A DNA stretch of 64,000 nucleotides from Spirosoma sp. KCTC 42546 (GCF_006965485.1 NZ_CP041360.1:6800501-6864500); one strand, 5' to 3'. Positions 52,669-62,612 are shown, counted from the first letter of the stretch. The notes: generated by a model from the letters alone, not told the origin. Program-made: numbers and translations.

Positions 52669-53271
52669 TCAGCGGGAACCGCCGATGGTAAGCCCTGCTT
52701 TAACGCTGTAATACGAGTTATCAGCGGTCATTGTCAGTCCCGACGTAGAATTCTTAACACTGGTATCGCCCACCAGATTATAGGAACCTTCTACGTGAAA
52801 AATTTTGACTTTAACGCCCACTCTAAACAAGCCACCGAGGTTGGTTGTAACGGGTATTGGGTACGAAATTGACGAATAGATTGGAGTGCTTTTATCGACA
52901 TAATATACCCCTACGCCCGCACCAATATAGGGCCGAAAAGGTCCACTCAAATTAACAACGTAGTTTGCCGTTAACACCCCCGACATAATGGACTTCGCTT
53001 GCGATGGGAACGAAAGAGCGTTATCCAGATATTCTGTGCGCTGAACAAATGCCTGTTCAAAACGAAAGCCCAAATCCAGATTTTTAATAAACTTATCAAG
53101 CTCATACTGTGGCTCGATGCTGTACACAAAACCAGCTTTCGAAAAATCGTTTTTCGTTGCCTTATAGGTAGGGGCTGCATACCCGCCAGCAATAGTAACT
53201 TTAAATGGTTTGTTTTGGGCAAACCCGGCAAAGGAAATCTGTAAGAGGAAAAGAACGAATAATTTACGCAT
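52669..53271 (-). CDS. Outer-membrane beta-barrel protein
   Basis: This 200-residue protein has a signal peptide (MRKLFVLFLLQISFAGFAQ) and a barrel of about eight strands: VTIAGGYAAPTYKATK, FRPYIGAGVGVYYVD, LGGLFRVGVKVKIFHVEGSYNL and SYYSVKAGLTIGG. The pattern is that of OmpW/PorT-like small barrels. No specific function can be given. It is monocistronic. Confidence 0.82.
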   Translation of the reverse strand: MRKLFVLFLLQISFAGFAQNKPFKVTIAGGYAAPTYKATKNDFSKAGFVYSIEPQYELDKFIKNLDLGFRFEQAFVQRTEYLDNALSFPSQAKSIMSGVLTANYVVNLSGPFRPYIGAGVGVYYVDKSTPIYSSISYPIPVTTNLGGLFRVGVKVKIFHVEGSYNLVGDTSVKNSTSGLTMTADNSYYSVKAGLTIGGSR

Positions 53272-53634
53272 AAGATAGATTGGTTTGTTTTAGATGATTG
53301 CCAGAAGTCACGCTGAATACTCTGCAATCATTATCTATAGTCTTTACAGCCAAACTCCTATTTACGTTGCAAAAGGTGGGCTAAAAAGACTGGGACTAAA
53401 TTTTAGCGCAATATTAGTCTGTTTTCATTTGGTTCTGCCAAGCCGGCAGGATTTCCTGCGTTTCTTTAACTGTCTCTTAATAAGAATCTGATAAGTGGCT
53501 TAATATGAAAGTTGCGGATGTAGAGATAATCTTCTATGCGGATGGCGTGCATAGTAGCCCGCATTGCCTCACGCCAACCCAATCCCAAAGAGTATGCATC
53601 AGGACCACGCCAGGCTATCTGCATTTTCCACAAA
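53272..53634. other. Intergenic region between two same-strand genes
   Basis: This 363-base region must hold the promoter of the barrel gene. GCAGGATTTCCTGC at 53446-53459 (a tight 6-bp stem) may end the quinoprotein transcript. No TAnnTTTG match or long dyad is visible, and the short frames in it look random. Confidence 0.5.
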
Positions 53635-55500
53635 TCACTTCTCAACCTCAAAGGCCAGCAGAACGTTACCGGGCATTTCGCCAAACAGTCCATAGCCCGA
53701 GTTGACAAACAGCATGCCAGCATCCACCACTGGCGCAGAGCCGTCAATTGACCCGCCTTTCCCCTCAATACCGTTCACGGTCTGATACACTTTCGCGGTA
53801 TCATAGTCCCAGAGTATTTTGCCATCTGTTGTTGAATACGCCCGGATGTGTCCGTCCAATGTTCCGGCAAACACCAGCCCCGGAATAACCGTCGGCGCGG
53901 CTGAATTAGCCTCAATGCAACCCTTCTTTCCGTCGCAGGATGGTGCGGCTGTTTTCCAGACGATCTTTCCGGTTGCTACCTCCAGTGCAAACAGACCCGG
54001 CTCGGGCTTGATCAGCGAATCGACTTTAGGATTAATTCCGTATTTATTATCGGCGTTGGCGGCATATACATACTTACCGTCGGTGGCCATACCCCAGTGA
54101 ATGCCACCCAGTGCCCCACCTCGGCCAATGCGGGTTTGCCAGAGGACCTTCCCATTATCGGGCGATAAGCCGTAGACGATACCCGCCTTCTGGCCAACCA
54201 CCAAGATATCCTTCCCGGATGCTTGTTTTACCAAAATGGGGGCCATGCCAAAATCAAAATCGGGGCCTATTTTTTCAGGGCAGTTGGGATTCCCTGGACA
54301 GGCCAGATTCCAGGTATCATCTTTTGTCGACTGAAACGACCAGGCCAGTTTTCCGGTTTTGAGGTTCAGTGCCTGAATGGCATCGCTGGTTGTGGTCGAT
54401 GGGCTGGTATAATTCTCCCCCGTTCCAAAATAAAGTAACCCGCGTTTGGCATCAACTGTGGGGCTACACCAGACAATGGCACCCGAAGGGCCGTAAAAGG
54501 GTTGCCCGTTTTTCTTTTTACCAGCCTCTTTTGCTTCCTCGGTAATTACCCGATGTCGCCAGACCTCTCTCCCTGAACGGGCGTCCAATGCCACAATCTC
54601 ACCGGACGATGAACAGCAAGGGTAGCTCGGATCTAAAACAGAGACAACCTCGGTAGATGTCAGGGGAACATAAACCATATTGTCGTAAACAGCCACCGAT
54701 CCCGTATTGCCCGATTGCGGGTGTTTTCCGGCTTTGCTTTCCCAGATCAGCTTGCCGGTTTTCACATCAAGCGCATAGGTATTGGTATTGTTATCGGCAA
54801 AAAAAGCATGGATTTCATCCTTCGTCTGCACAACCGAAATGGCACCTCGAACAGCCGCTTTTGCCAGAAAACGCCACCCAATTTTTCCCGTCTTTTTATG
54901 AATGCTGTAGACCTCCCCAAAATGGGTACCCGTAATAAGCCAGTCGGCAACGATAGCGGGTTTGCACCTAACCTGACTAACGTCTGGAAACGCAAACGCC
55001 CATTTAAGCTTAAGATTTCCGACGGTTGCCGGAGAAATACCCGCCTGCTTCTCCGACCTGAAACCGGTTCCTTCCAGATTACCACCCCAACCCGAATGAT
55101 TTATCAATGAACCCTTGCCAGCAGGAAGCGCAAAGGAAGTGTAAGCTTCCTGGGGGATAACAACATCCTTCAGCGCCTTACTGGCCAACCACTGAGCAAT
55201 GGCTTTTCGCTGATCGGGAGTAAGATCCTTAGCTTGGGTACGCATTTTACCAGTTTCTAGAGCAGCCAAAATAGCTCGTGGAGGCATTTGAGCCAGTACA
55301 AAATAGCCGGGTGCTCCTACCCCTGCTTCGGCTTTGTGGCAATTGTTGCAGGTAGCCATGTATAATTTCTGGCCTTCAGTTGCCACCGCCATATCTAGTT
55401 TTTGGGCAAAACTGTTGACCAACAACAACGAAAAAAAGGCAACGAGTATCCACAAGCCCTTAGCCCGTGCTGGTTCACAAAATTGAAAGGCAGTTTTCAT
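53635..55500 (-). CDS. Quinoprotein dehydrogenase with N-terminal cytochrome c (PVA-dehydrogenase-like)
   Basis: This is a 621-residue protein. The signal peptide (about 1-33) is followed by a cytochrome c domain with CNNCH (Cys51, Cys54, His55) and a likely Met ligand in GKMRTQ. Then comes an eight-bladed PQQ propeller (about 125-621) with Trp-docking repeats and the vicinal disulfide pair Cys295-Cys296 in DPSYPCCSSSG, as in polyvinyl-alcohol dehydrogenase-like enzymes. It probably oxidises an alcohol in the periplasm and passes electrons to its own heme. Confidence 0.88.
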   Translation of the reverse strand: MKTAFQFCEPARAKGLWILVAFFSLLLVNSFAQKLDMAVATEGQKLYMATCNNCHKAEAGVGAPGYFVLAQMPPRAILAALETGKMRTQAKDLTPDQRKAIAQWLASKALKDVVIPQEAYTSFALPAGKGSLINHSGWGGNLEGTGFRSEKQAGISPATVGNLKLKWAFAFPDVSQVRCKPAIVADWLITGTHFGEVYSIHKKTGKIGWRFLAKAAVRGAISVVQTKDEIHAFFADNNTNTYALDVKTGKLIWESKAGKHPQSGNTGSVAVYDNMVYVPLTSTEVVSVLDPSYPCCSSSGEIVALDARSGREVWRHRVITEEAKEAGKKKNGQPFYGPSGAIVWCSPTVDAKRGLLYFGTGENYTSPSTTTSDAIQALNLKTGKLAWSFQSTKDDTWNLACPGNPNCPEKIGPDFDFGMAPILVKQASGKDILVVGQKAGIVYGLSPDNGKVLWQTRIGRGGALGGIHWGMATDGKYVYAANADNKYGINPKVDSLIKPEPGLFALEVATGKIVWKTAAPSCDGKKGCIEANSAAPTVIPGLVFAGTLDGHIRAYSTTDGKILWDYDTAKVYQTVNGIEGKGGSIDGSAPVVDAGMLFVNSGYGLFGEMPGNVLLAFEVEK

Positions 55501-55756
55501 CAGTTGCTAGTGGTTTAGTTGAGGAATTTACATAGAAAGGCTTGTTGTAGCGAAGCAAGCAAAATGCCAGTAACTGCCTTTCCATCAGTCGATCCGCAAA
55601 AGTAACGCGTCTGGCAGGGCAGGCATCTACTTTTGTGATGAACAACGGTCCACTAGAGATGAAGATTGAATTTGATAGGATGAATTGCTGCTGTACGTAG
55701 ACTTTGTCACTGATTTGTTGCTATATTGGAACAACTACCGATCGGCCTTGTCTTCA

Positions 55757-57517
55757 ATGTCCTACCTAACCCGTCAGTCACTCACACTAAGTCTGTTACT
55801 TATCTCTTACGGGTTACCCACCTGTGCCCAGACACCCGTACAGCAGCTTCATAAACTTATCGACAGCACCTGGGCTTTTCAACTTAGAGAGCATCCACTA
55901 ACGGCAGTTTTTGTGGGGCAGAAAACCCAGATTGAGCAGTTGGGCGACTATACCGAGGCTTCTTTCGCTAAAGAAGCCGCATTCTACCGCCAACAGCTGA
56001 ATCAACTCAATACCATACCCACTGAACCCCTTTCGGAAGTAGACCGTGTTAACGTTGAATTACTGCGCTATACGCTGGAAGAGTCCATTAGTAATTACGA
56101 GTTGAAAGCCTACTTAAATCCGCTAACGTCTGATTATGGTCCGCACATAGGTTTATCGTTTATTCCAAACTACCTGACCTTCCGTACGTCTGCTGATTAT
56201 GAGAGCTACAGTAAACTCTTGCGCACATTTCCTGCGTATATGGGCAACGTGATTGCGATTATGCGACAAGGATTAAAAACCGGAATGACCGCTCCGAAGA
56301 TCATCCTGAACGGGTATGAAATTACGTATCGAAATCATATCGTTACCGATCCGACCCGGAGCGTTTTCTATGAGCCGTTTTTACACTTGCCCGCATCAAT
56401 GAGCAAGGAAGAACAGGCTCAGATTCAGCAGGATGGTCAGAAAGCCGTATTGGAAGGGGCGGTGAAAGGGTATCAGCTATTTGGCCATTTTATGGACACG
56501 GAGTATATCCCCGGTGCCCGTGCTACGCTTGCAGCCTACGACTTACCAAATGGCAAAGCGTATTATCAGCAACGGGTTCGCCATTACACTACTATCGACC
56601 TAAGTCCAGATGCCGTCCATCAGATGGGATTACGCGAAGTTGAGCGCATTCAGAACGAAATGCAGGCAATTATTACCCAAACTGGTTTCAAAGGCTCTTT
56701 CGCCGATTTTCTGAAATTTTTGCGTACCGATTCCCAGTTTTATGCAAAAACACCCGTCCAGCTGCTTAAGGAAGCTAGTTACATTGCCAAACAAGCTGAG
56801 AGTAAACTGTCTGCCTTTTTTGGTAAGCTACCACGTCAACCCTACGGAGTTGCCCCTGTACCCGATGCACTGGCACCCAAGTACACTAGTGGCCGTTACA
56901 TTGGTGCTCCGCTCAACAGTAAAACACCAGGCTATTATTGGGTAAACACCTATAACCTGAACAGCCGTCCCTTATATACGTTAGAGTCGCTCACCCTTCA
57001 TGAAGCCGTTCCGGGTCATCATCTGCAATCGGCACTGGCAAAAGAACTGGCCGACCTGCCTCCCTTCCGTAAAAATCTATACGTCGATGCCTTTGGCGAG
57101 GGCTGGGGTCTGTACTGTGAGTGGCTGGGAAAGGAGATGGGCTTTTATAAAGACCCTTATAGCGATTTTGGCCGCTTAACCTTCGAGATGTGGCGAGCCA
57201 GCCGATTGGTAGTGGATACGGGTATTCATGCCAAAGGCTGGACCCGTCAGCAAGTCATCGACTATTTGAGCACACATACGGCGTTATCGATACACGATTG
57301 CACCACCGAAACCGACCGGTATATCTCCTGGCCAGGTCAGGCGCTGGCGTATAAGATTGGCGAACTAAAAATTAAGGAAGTACGACAAAAAGCCCAGAAA
57401 TCACTGGGCGAGAAGTTTGATATTCGCGCCTTCCATGATCTGATCTTAAGTCAGGGAACACTCACCATGCCCATTCTGGAGAGACTGGTGGATAATTACA
57501 TTCAATCGGCCAAGTAG
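55757..57517 (+). CDS. DUF885-family metallopeptidase-like exported protein
   Basis: This 586-residue protein starts at the ATG at 55757, giving a signal peptide (MSYLTRQSLTLSLLLIS, cleavage near CAQT). It shows the helical DUF885 fold, with LTLHEAVPGHHLQSAL (His415, likely metal-binding HExxxGH) and the downstream Glu in FGEGWGLYCEWLGKE. Family members are zinc-peptidase-like proteins of unclear substrate. It ends 121 bases before the convergent permease gene, with a hairpin between. Confidence 0.9.
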   Translation: MSYLTRQSLTLSLLLISYGLPTCAQTPVQQLHKLIDSTWAFQLREHPLTAVFVGQKTQIEQLGDYTEASFAKEAAFYRQQLNQLNTIPTEPLSEVDRVNVELLRYTLEESISNYELKAYLNPLTSDYGPHIGLSFIPNYLTFRTSADYESYSKLLRTFPAYMGNVIAIMRQGLKTGMTAPKIILNGYEITYRNHIVTDPTRSVFYEPFLHLPASMSKEEQAQIQQDGQKAVLEGAVKGYQLFGHFMDTEYIPGARATLAAYDLPNGKAYYQQRVRHYTTIDLSPDAVHQMGLREVERIQNEMQAIITQTGFKGSFADFLKFLRTDSQFYAKTPVQLLKEASYIAKQAESKLSAFFGKLPRQPYGVAPVPDALAPKYTSGRYIGAPLNSKTPGYYWVNTYNLNSRPLYTLESLTLHEAVPGHHLQSALAKELADLPPFRKNLYVDAFGEGWGLYCEWLGKEMGFYKDPYSDFGRLTFEMWRASRLVVDTGIHAKGWTRQQVIDYLSTHTALSIHDCTTETDRYISWPGQALAYKIGELKIKEVRQKAQKSLGEKFDIRAFHDLILSQGTLTMPILERLVDNYIQSAK

Positions 57518-57579
57518 ATATTTTGTTTTACCAAATGCTTCACGCAGGAGATAGATTAGTCTGCGCATGTCAGGAGTTG

Positions 57580-57623
57580 AGTCATTTAAACGCACCGTAC
57601 AGCTACGATGCGTTTAAATGACT
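57580..57623. terminator. Hairpin between convergent genes
   Basis: Perfect 15-base arms AGTCATTTAAACGCA (57580-57594) and 57609-57623 have an inner CGTA/TACG stem. It serves the ends of the DUF885 gene and the second ABC permease. Confidence 0.75.
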
Positions 57624-57638
57624 GCCGTTGCGGAAAGT

Positions 57639-60374
57639 TTATTCTGAACGTAAACTGTTGACCGGATTTATCAAAGCGGCTTTGATGCTTTGGAAACTCA
57701 CTGTCAGCAGCGTAATTAGTAAAGCCCCGGCGCCAGACACCGCAAAAATCCACCAGGAGATGTCAGTACGGTACGTATAGTTCCCTAGCCATCCAGTTAG
57801 AAAGTACCAGGCCGTTGGGATAGCAACCCCCAGTGCAATGACGACCAGAAACACGAAATCTTTGGCGAGTAATCCCCACAGGTTCAGCACTGAAGCGCCC
57901 AGCACTTTGCGAACGCCAATCTCTTTGGTTCGTTGTTCGGCAATGAACGAAGCCAGTCCGAACAGACCCAGACAACTGATAAAAATAGCCAGCGTGGCAA
58001 AAAATGAAGCAAGCTTACTGATCCGTTCTTCATTACTGAATTTTTTAGCATACTCTTCATCCACAAATTTGTAATCGAATGCCGCAGAAGGAACTACTTT
58101 CTTGAATACAGCTTCGATTTTAGGCAGCGCTTCGTTCGCACTGACGGTTGGCTTGATTTTTATATCAATTTGGCTGGCAGCAGCGTAGTTCGCATCTAAA
58201 AAGAAAAATGCACGCTTCTCGGGCTCATAGGGCGAGTTCCTGACCATATCCTTAATCACACCAATAATTTGACGAGATGTTTTGCCGTCATAAAAGGTGA
58301 TAAATTCTCCAATTGGCGGTCGGAATGCCGCACCACCGCCGTTGCGGTTTTTCAAACCAAGATAGTTAGCCGCCGATTCATTGATAATCATTTTCGTACT
58401 GTCTGTGGCAAACGATTTGGAAAAATCCCGACCAGCAAGCAACTGCCAGCCTACCACCTTACCAAACCCATACGACACATCGGTTATGGCAAAATCATCG
58501 GCTACTTCAGGATCTTTACCTTTCCAACTGAAACCACCCATATTGTTCCAAACAGCCGTTAGAGGGCTTGACGATAGCTCCATACCAGCCACCATACCTG
58601 TATTGAGTAACTCGTTTCGCAGCACATCCAGTTTGCCACCATAATTGGGATCATTTTTCGGAATGGTAATCAATCCTTCCCGATTATAGCCCACGGGGCG
58701 ATCCTGGGCAAATTGAATTTGTTTGTAGACGACGATAGTGCCGATAATCAAAACAATCGAAACAACAAATTGAACAACCACCAGAATTTTCCGAGGTAAA
58801 GCCGCAAAACGTCCTAAGCGAATGGTGCCTTTCAGGACTTTCACTGGCTGAAACGCAGACAAGTAAAACGCAGGATATGCGCCCGCTAAAAAAGCGGTAA
58901 CAGCAATAAATGCCAGGCTGATTAGCCAAAAAGGTAAGCTTTCGACTGGCAACGATAATTCTTTGTCTGCTACTTGATTAAACCAGGACAGAGTAAGTGA
59001 AATCAGTACCAATGACACCACAAACGACAACACAACCACCAGGAACGATTCGCTTAAAAACTGCTGAATGAGTTGAGTTTTCAACGAGCCAATGGCTTTC
59101 CGAATGCCTATTTCCTTGGCTCGCTTTTCACTCCTGGCGGTACTCAGATTCATAAAATTGATACAAGCCAATAGCAAGACAAAAAGGCCAACAACACCAA
59201 AAAGCCAAACAAACGTGATGCGCCCACCAGCAGGCCTTCCATTTTTAAATTCCGAATACAAATGCCAGTCCTTCATCGGGTACAAAAAAACCTCATACTT
59301 GTATTTGGCCGCCCGCTGAGCCATTTCTTTTGGCGTACTTTTCTGAAAAAAATCGTTGATGCGGGCATTGGCTGTCTCGAGCGAAACATTGGGCTGCAGC
59401 TGCACATAAATACCGAATGAACTGTTGCCCCAATCGTTTTCGTTTTGTTTAATCCAATCATTTGACGCAACCCATAAATCCCAGGGCGAAAAAAACTGCA
59501 CTTCGCCAAAACGATTATTCCGGGGTATATCTTCATAGACGCCCGTTACGACCACATCGATACGGTTATCAATTTTTAGGCGTTTATTGATCGGGTCTTC
59601 CTGACCAAACATAGCTTCCGATGCTGATTTTGACAGCACAATCGAGTGAAGCTCTTTCAACGATGCATAGTTGCCTTTGACCATTTTCAGCGAAAGCATT
59701 TCCAAAGCACCCGCTTCAATAAATTCGCCTTTTTTGGGCATTTTTTTATCCTCAGCCGAAAGCGTATATTCTCCAACCCACCAGGCCATCAAAATGTGCT
59801 TGAAATAGTGATGGTAATGCCGTTTTAAAGCGGCCCCCATCGGAAATTGTTGCGCATCTGTTCCGTCTGTTTTTTGGATATTTGGATCTGTATACAACCT
59901 CCTCACCTGGGCAATGGAATCATAATTTTTATGATACTGGTTAAACGAAAGTTCATCGTACATCCAAAGCCCAATGAGCATCGTCACAGCCATGCCCATC
60001 GCAAGCCCCGAAATGTTGATGAATGAGTACCCCTTGTTTTTGGCGAGGTTCCGAAAGGCGATTTTGAAATAATTACGTAGCATGTCAGGTAAGGCGGGTT
60101 GAGTATGTTCAGAAATGGGTTTGCCAGTAGCCCGGACAGACCGGAGCGATTGATGAAAAAATGGGGTTAAGCAGTGTAGCACCGCCCAGCCGTACTCGCG
60201 CCGGGCGCGGGCCAGACCTACCTGCTCAACGCGCTTATGGAATACTTCCTGCAAATCCCCCTGCACGTACTCCAATAGGTGCGGGGCCACGAACCATTCC
60301 AGCAGGCGATCAGCCCACCGAGGGGTTCGTGAGTCAGAGTGGGGAGGTTCGTTCGGGTTAGATTGCTTTTTCAT
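57639..60374 (-). CDS. ABC transporter permease (FtsX/MacB type) with permease-prefix domain, second copy
   Basis: This 911-residue protein has the same layout as the protein at 6635-9334: permease-prefix domain (residues about 15-75, PRWADRLLEWFVAPHLLEY), then two MacB-core/FtsX units with IGIRKAIGS and IGVRKVLGAS motifs and three C-terminal membrane helices. The prefix domain is much more similar between the two than the core is. No ATPase gene is adjacent. Its ATG overlaps the PadR stop by 4 bases, so it is translationally coupled to the regulator. Confidence 0.9.
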   Translation of the reverse strand: MKKQSNPNEPPHSDSRTPRWADRLLEWFVAPHLLEYVQGDLQEVFHKRVEQVGLARARREYGWAVLHCLTPFFHQSLRSVRATGKPISEHTQPALPDMLRNYFKIAFRNLAKNKGYSFINISGLAMGMAVTMLIGLWMYDELSFNQYHKNYDSIAQVRRLYTDPNIQKTDGTDAQQFPMGAALKRHYHHYFKHILMAWWVGEYTLSAEDKKMPKKGEFIEAGALEMLSLKMVKGNYASLKELHSIVLSKSASEAMFGQEDPINKRLKIDNRIDVVVTGVYEDIPRNNRFGEVQFFSPWDLWVASNDWIKQNENDWGNSSFGIYVQLQPNVSLETANARINDFFQKSTPKEMAQRAAKYKYEVFLYPMKDWHLYSEFKNGRPAGGRITFVWLFGVVGLFVLLLACINFMNLSTARSEKRAKEIGIRKAIGSLKTQLIQQFLSESFLVVVLSFVVSLVLISLTLSWFNQVADKELSLPVESLPFWLISLAFIAVTAFLAGAYPAFYLSAFQPVKVLKGTIRLGRFAALPRKILVVVQFVVSIVLIIGTIVVYKQIQFAQDRPVGYNREGLITIPKNDPNYGGKLDVLRNELLNTGMVAGMELSSSPLTAVWNNMGGFSWKGKDPEVADDFAITDVSYGFGKVVGWQLLAGRDFSKSFATDSTKMIINESAANYLGLKNRNGGGAAFRPPIGEFITFYDGKTSRQIIGVIKDMVRNSPYEPEKRAFFFLDANYAAASQIDIKIKPTVSANEALPKIEAVFKKVVPSAAFDYKFVDEEYAKKFSNEERISKLASFFATLAIFISCLGLFGLASFIAEQRTKEIGVRKVLGASVLNLWGLLAKDFVFLVVIALGVAIPTAWYFLTGWLGNYTYRTDISWWIFAVSGAGALLITLLTVSFQSIKAALINPVNSLRSE

Positions 60375-60709
60375 AGCCCCAGTAAGTCAAATTTTCCCTC
60401 AGGGATGCTCTGCCAGAGCTGGTTGCGCATCTGCTGAATCTCCAGGAGTACCCGCCCACCGGCCGCTGTTAAGGCAAACAACCGCTTACGCCGTCCTCCA
60501 CGCTCGGTAGTTGCCCCGCCCACGGAGGACGACAGAAACCCTTTTTCTTCGAGTCGATACAGGGTGGTGTGTACCGCACTGACAGTGAAGCTCCGGCCTG
60601 TCTGGAGTTGAAGTTGTTCCATAACGGGCACGCCATAAACCTCTTCGGTGCTGGCGGCCACTACCAGCAACACCAGTTCTTCCAATTCCCCCAGAATAGT
60701 CTTTTTCAT
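60371..60709 (-). CDS. PadR-family transcriptional regulator, second copy
   Basis: This 112-residue winged-helix protein starts at the ATG at 60709; a longer frame from 60739 lies in the operator. It is nearly the same as the protein at 9349-9687, with an identical recognition helix (SAVHTTLYRLEEKGFL), so both probably bind the same DNA. It is coupled to the permease gene by a 4-base overlap. Confidence 0.93.
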   Translation of the reverse strand: MKKTILGELEELVLLVVAASTEEVYGVPVMEQLQLQTGRSFTVSAVHTTLYRLEEKGFLSSSVGGATTERGGRRKRLFALTAAGGRVLLEIQQMRNQLWQSIPEGKFDLLGL

Positions 60710-60731
60710 AAGCGTGGCTGCATGCTTGATT

Positions 60732-60855
60732 AGATACAATATCTTAAATCAAATCTGGTGCCAGAATTAAAAAAAGCGTCTTTAGAGCAAAACCAGCTTG
60801 GTACTAGTAAAAACGATGTCCAGAAACGGACGAATCATTGTCCATGATTGGACAA
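60732..60855 (-). promoter_or_regulatory. Candidate operator region of the second PadR/permease cassette
   Basis: AGATACAATATCT at 60732-60744 lies 22 bases before the PadR ATG. TGTCC...GGAC lies at 60817-60831, and TTGTCCATGATTGGACAA with 7-base arms at 60838-60855. Element order and spacing match the first cassette (9709-9831). The remaining sequence to 61045 holds nothing else that I can recognise. Confidence 0.65.
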
Positions 60856-61045
60856 GATTAAGGGGGGAATTTTACTCTCTGACCCTATTGACTATAGGCA
60901 GAATGTAGCCATATCCAGTAGCCAGAATGAGCCTATTAAAACTCCTGTTAAAGCCTGCAATCTTGCCGAAATAGGAAGACACAAGTTGTACCCATAATTC
61001 GTCAACTTAAACTTGGCTACACCTGAGCCGCAAGTATATGCAGCT

Positions 61046-62038
61046 CTACTTAGCGGAAATAATCAGCACCAAGCCCAGTACATAACAGAATCCCATCAGC
61101 ACTAGATAGCGACTTGACAGCGTGGGCGCTCCCCGAAATTCGTGCCAGATACACACACCCCACAAAACAGCGATGATGGTTGCTCCCTGCCCCAGCCCAT
61201 AACTGATCGCATAACCAGCCGCCCCCGATGCCAGTAAGCTCGATGCCATACCCAGACACCACACCATGCCACCCAGCATCCCGATGCGATGGTTGCGTCG
61301 GCTCACATCACTATAAAAAATATCGCCGTCGGCAGGTTTGCTGGCAAAGCGACGCAGGATGGGCAGGAATAATGGCGTACTGACGACAACTCCCAGGGCA
61401 AATAGAACCAAGGCCGTATAGGGCGTTAGCAGACCCGACGCAGGCCTGGCGAAGTCCGTTGTCATGGATTTAGCGACGAAGTAGAAAAAGAAACTCATTA
61501 GAAACCCGCCTACCAGCGAAGCTACCAGCCCTTGCGTACTAACCGATCCATCTTTGGCTCCTTTTGCCCGATAGGCCATTGCACTAAATACAACCGCCAG
61601 AAATATGGAAAAAACCCCACCCGACAACAAGCTAACATTGCCTATCGGCGATAGAATATAATTGACTACCACACCCAAAATTAAGGCCAGCCCAATTCCA
61701 ACGGGCATGGCTACTGATAATCCTGCCAATTCAATGCCCACCACGATAAGTATATTGGCGATATTAAATACGAAGCCACCCGCCAATGCATACAACAGAC
61801 TTTGTGTATCGCCCTGTTTAATATCACTCAGAAACGATCGTCCCGAATCACCAAAGCTGCCAAATGTAAAGGCCAGGATCAGGCTCAACAGTAAAATTCC
61901 GTAGGTATAATCGCGGTAAAAAATAGTGGTTGGTACTGATTGAGTGGCCAGTTTTTGTGTGTTGGCCCATGAGCCCCAGCAGAGCATTGTCAGGAAGCAG
62001 ACAACAACAGCTACTGGGTAGTACGTGATGATAAACAT
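61046..62038 (-). CDS. GRP/ureide-permease-type (DMT) sugar transporter
   Basis: This 330-residue membrane protein has about ten membrane segments and the start motif MLCWGSWANTQKL known in Bacteroidota GRP-type/ureide permease-like transporters. The segments GIELAGLSVAMPVGIGLALI and SYGLGQGATIIAVLWGVCIW are also typical. Relatives often sit with ribokinase, nucleoside hydrolase or ADP-ribosylglycohydrolase genes and are thought to carry ribose or nucleosides. That link is inferred here, as the ribokinase gene is 12 kb away. Confidence 0.85.
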   Translation of the reverse strand: MFIITYYPVAVVVCFLTMLCWGSWANTQKLATQSVPTTIFYRDYTYGILLLSLILAFTFGSFGDSGRSFLSDIKQGDTQSLLYALAGGFVFNIANILIVVGIELAGLSVAMPVGIGLALILGVVVNYILSPIGNVSLLSGGVFSIFLAVVFSAMAYRAKGAKDGSVSTQGLVASLVGGFLMSFFFYFVAKSMTTDFARPASGLLTPYTALVLFALGVVVSTPLFLPILRRFASKPADGDIFYSDVSRRNHRIGMLGGMVWCLGMASSLLASGAAGYAISYGLGQGATIIAVLWGVCIWHEFRGAPTLSSRYLVLMGFCYVLGLVLIISAK

Positions 62039-62155
62039 ATAAGGTTGAAGTGTTTAGGCAAGGAGTAGCGCAAGCTACGAAATATACATAGTATGGCAAA
62101 ATGCTAACTCAATCGAAAATCAGCACAAAGAATAAAGTTCCGACTGGCGGTTGCC

Positions 62156-62163
62156 TACCTTTG
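62156..62163 (+). promoter_or_regulatory. -7 promoter box directly before the start codon
   Basis: TACCTTTG matches TAnnTTTG and ends 5 bases before the ATG at 62169. Transcription would start at or near the ATG, giving a leaderless mRNA. A -33 box is not clear. Confidence 0.45.
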
Positions 62164-62168
62164 TATCC

Positions 62169-62612
62169 ATGAATTACATCTATCTGTTCTTTGCCTTCAT
62201 TGTCGGTTTAGCCATTACTGTTCAGGCGGGCGTTAATGCCAATTTGCGTCAGGCAATGGCTAATCCTATTCTGGCCGCTATTATTTCGTTCGGTTCCGGA
62301 TTTATAGCCCTGGTACTGATGTTTCTGGCTACCGGCGGGTCAACTCCTTCATTCGAAACGATAAAGCAGATTAGCTGGTGGAAATGGACAGGGGGCGTTA
62401 TGGGTGCTATTTACATGATCACGGTTATCGTGAGTGTGCAGAAAATAGGAACGGCGAATATGGTCAGCTTAAGCGTAGCGGGGCAACTATTAGCAGCCCT
62501 CATTCTGGATCATTATGGCCTACTAGGCTTTTCGATTCACCCGGCCAACACCTGGCGGTTACTCGGTGTCGGACTGATCATTGCTGGGGTACTGCTGGTG
62601 GTGAAAAATTAA
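62169..62612 (+). CDS. DMT-family small transporter (DUF606/YdcZ)
   Basis: This 147-residue protein starts at the ATG at 62169, with a candidate -7 box just before it. It has about five membrane segments and the DUF606 pattern IVGLAITVQAGVNANLRQA and FIALVLMFLA, then SVAGQLLAALILDHYG and a GLIIAGVLLVVK end. Family members are half-size drug/metabolite transporters that act as dimers; the substrate is unknown. It lies between the GRP transporter gene (divergent) and the nuclease gene. Confidence 0.85.
   Translation: MNYIYLFFAFIVGLAITVQAGVNANLRQAMANPILAAIISFGSGFIALVLMFLATGGSTPSFETIKQISWWKWTGGVMGAIYMITVIVSVQKIGTANMVSLSVAGQLLAALILDHYGLLGFSIHPANTWRLLGVGLIIAGVLLVVKN

Noticed and set aside
53294..53491. 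65-residue plus-strand frame in the intergenic region
   Set aside because: It has no start context, no conserved-looking pattern, and overlaps the region expected to hold the minus-strand promoter.
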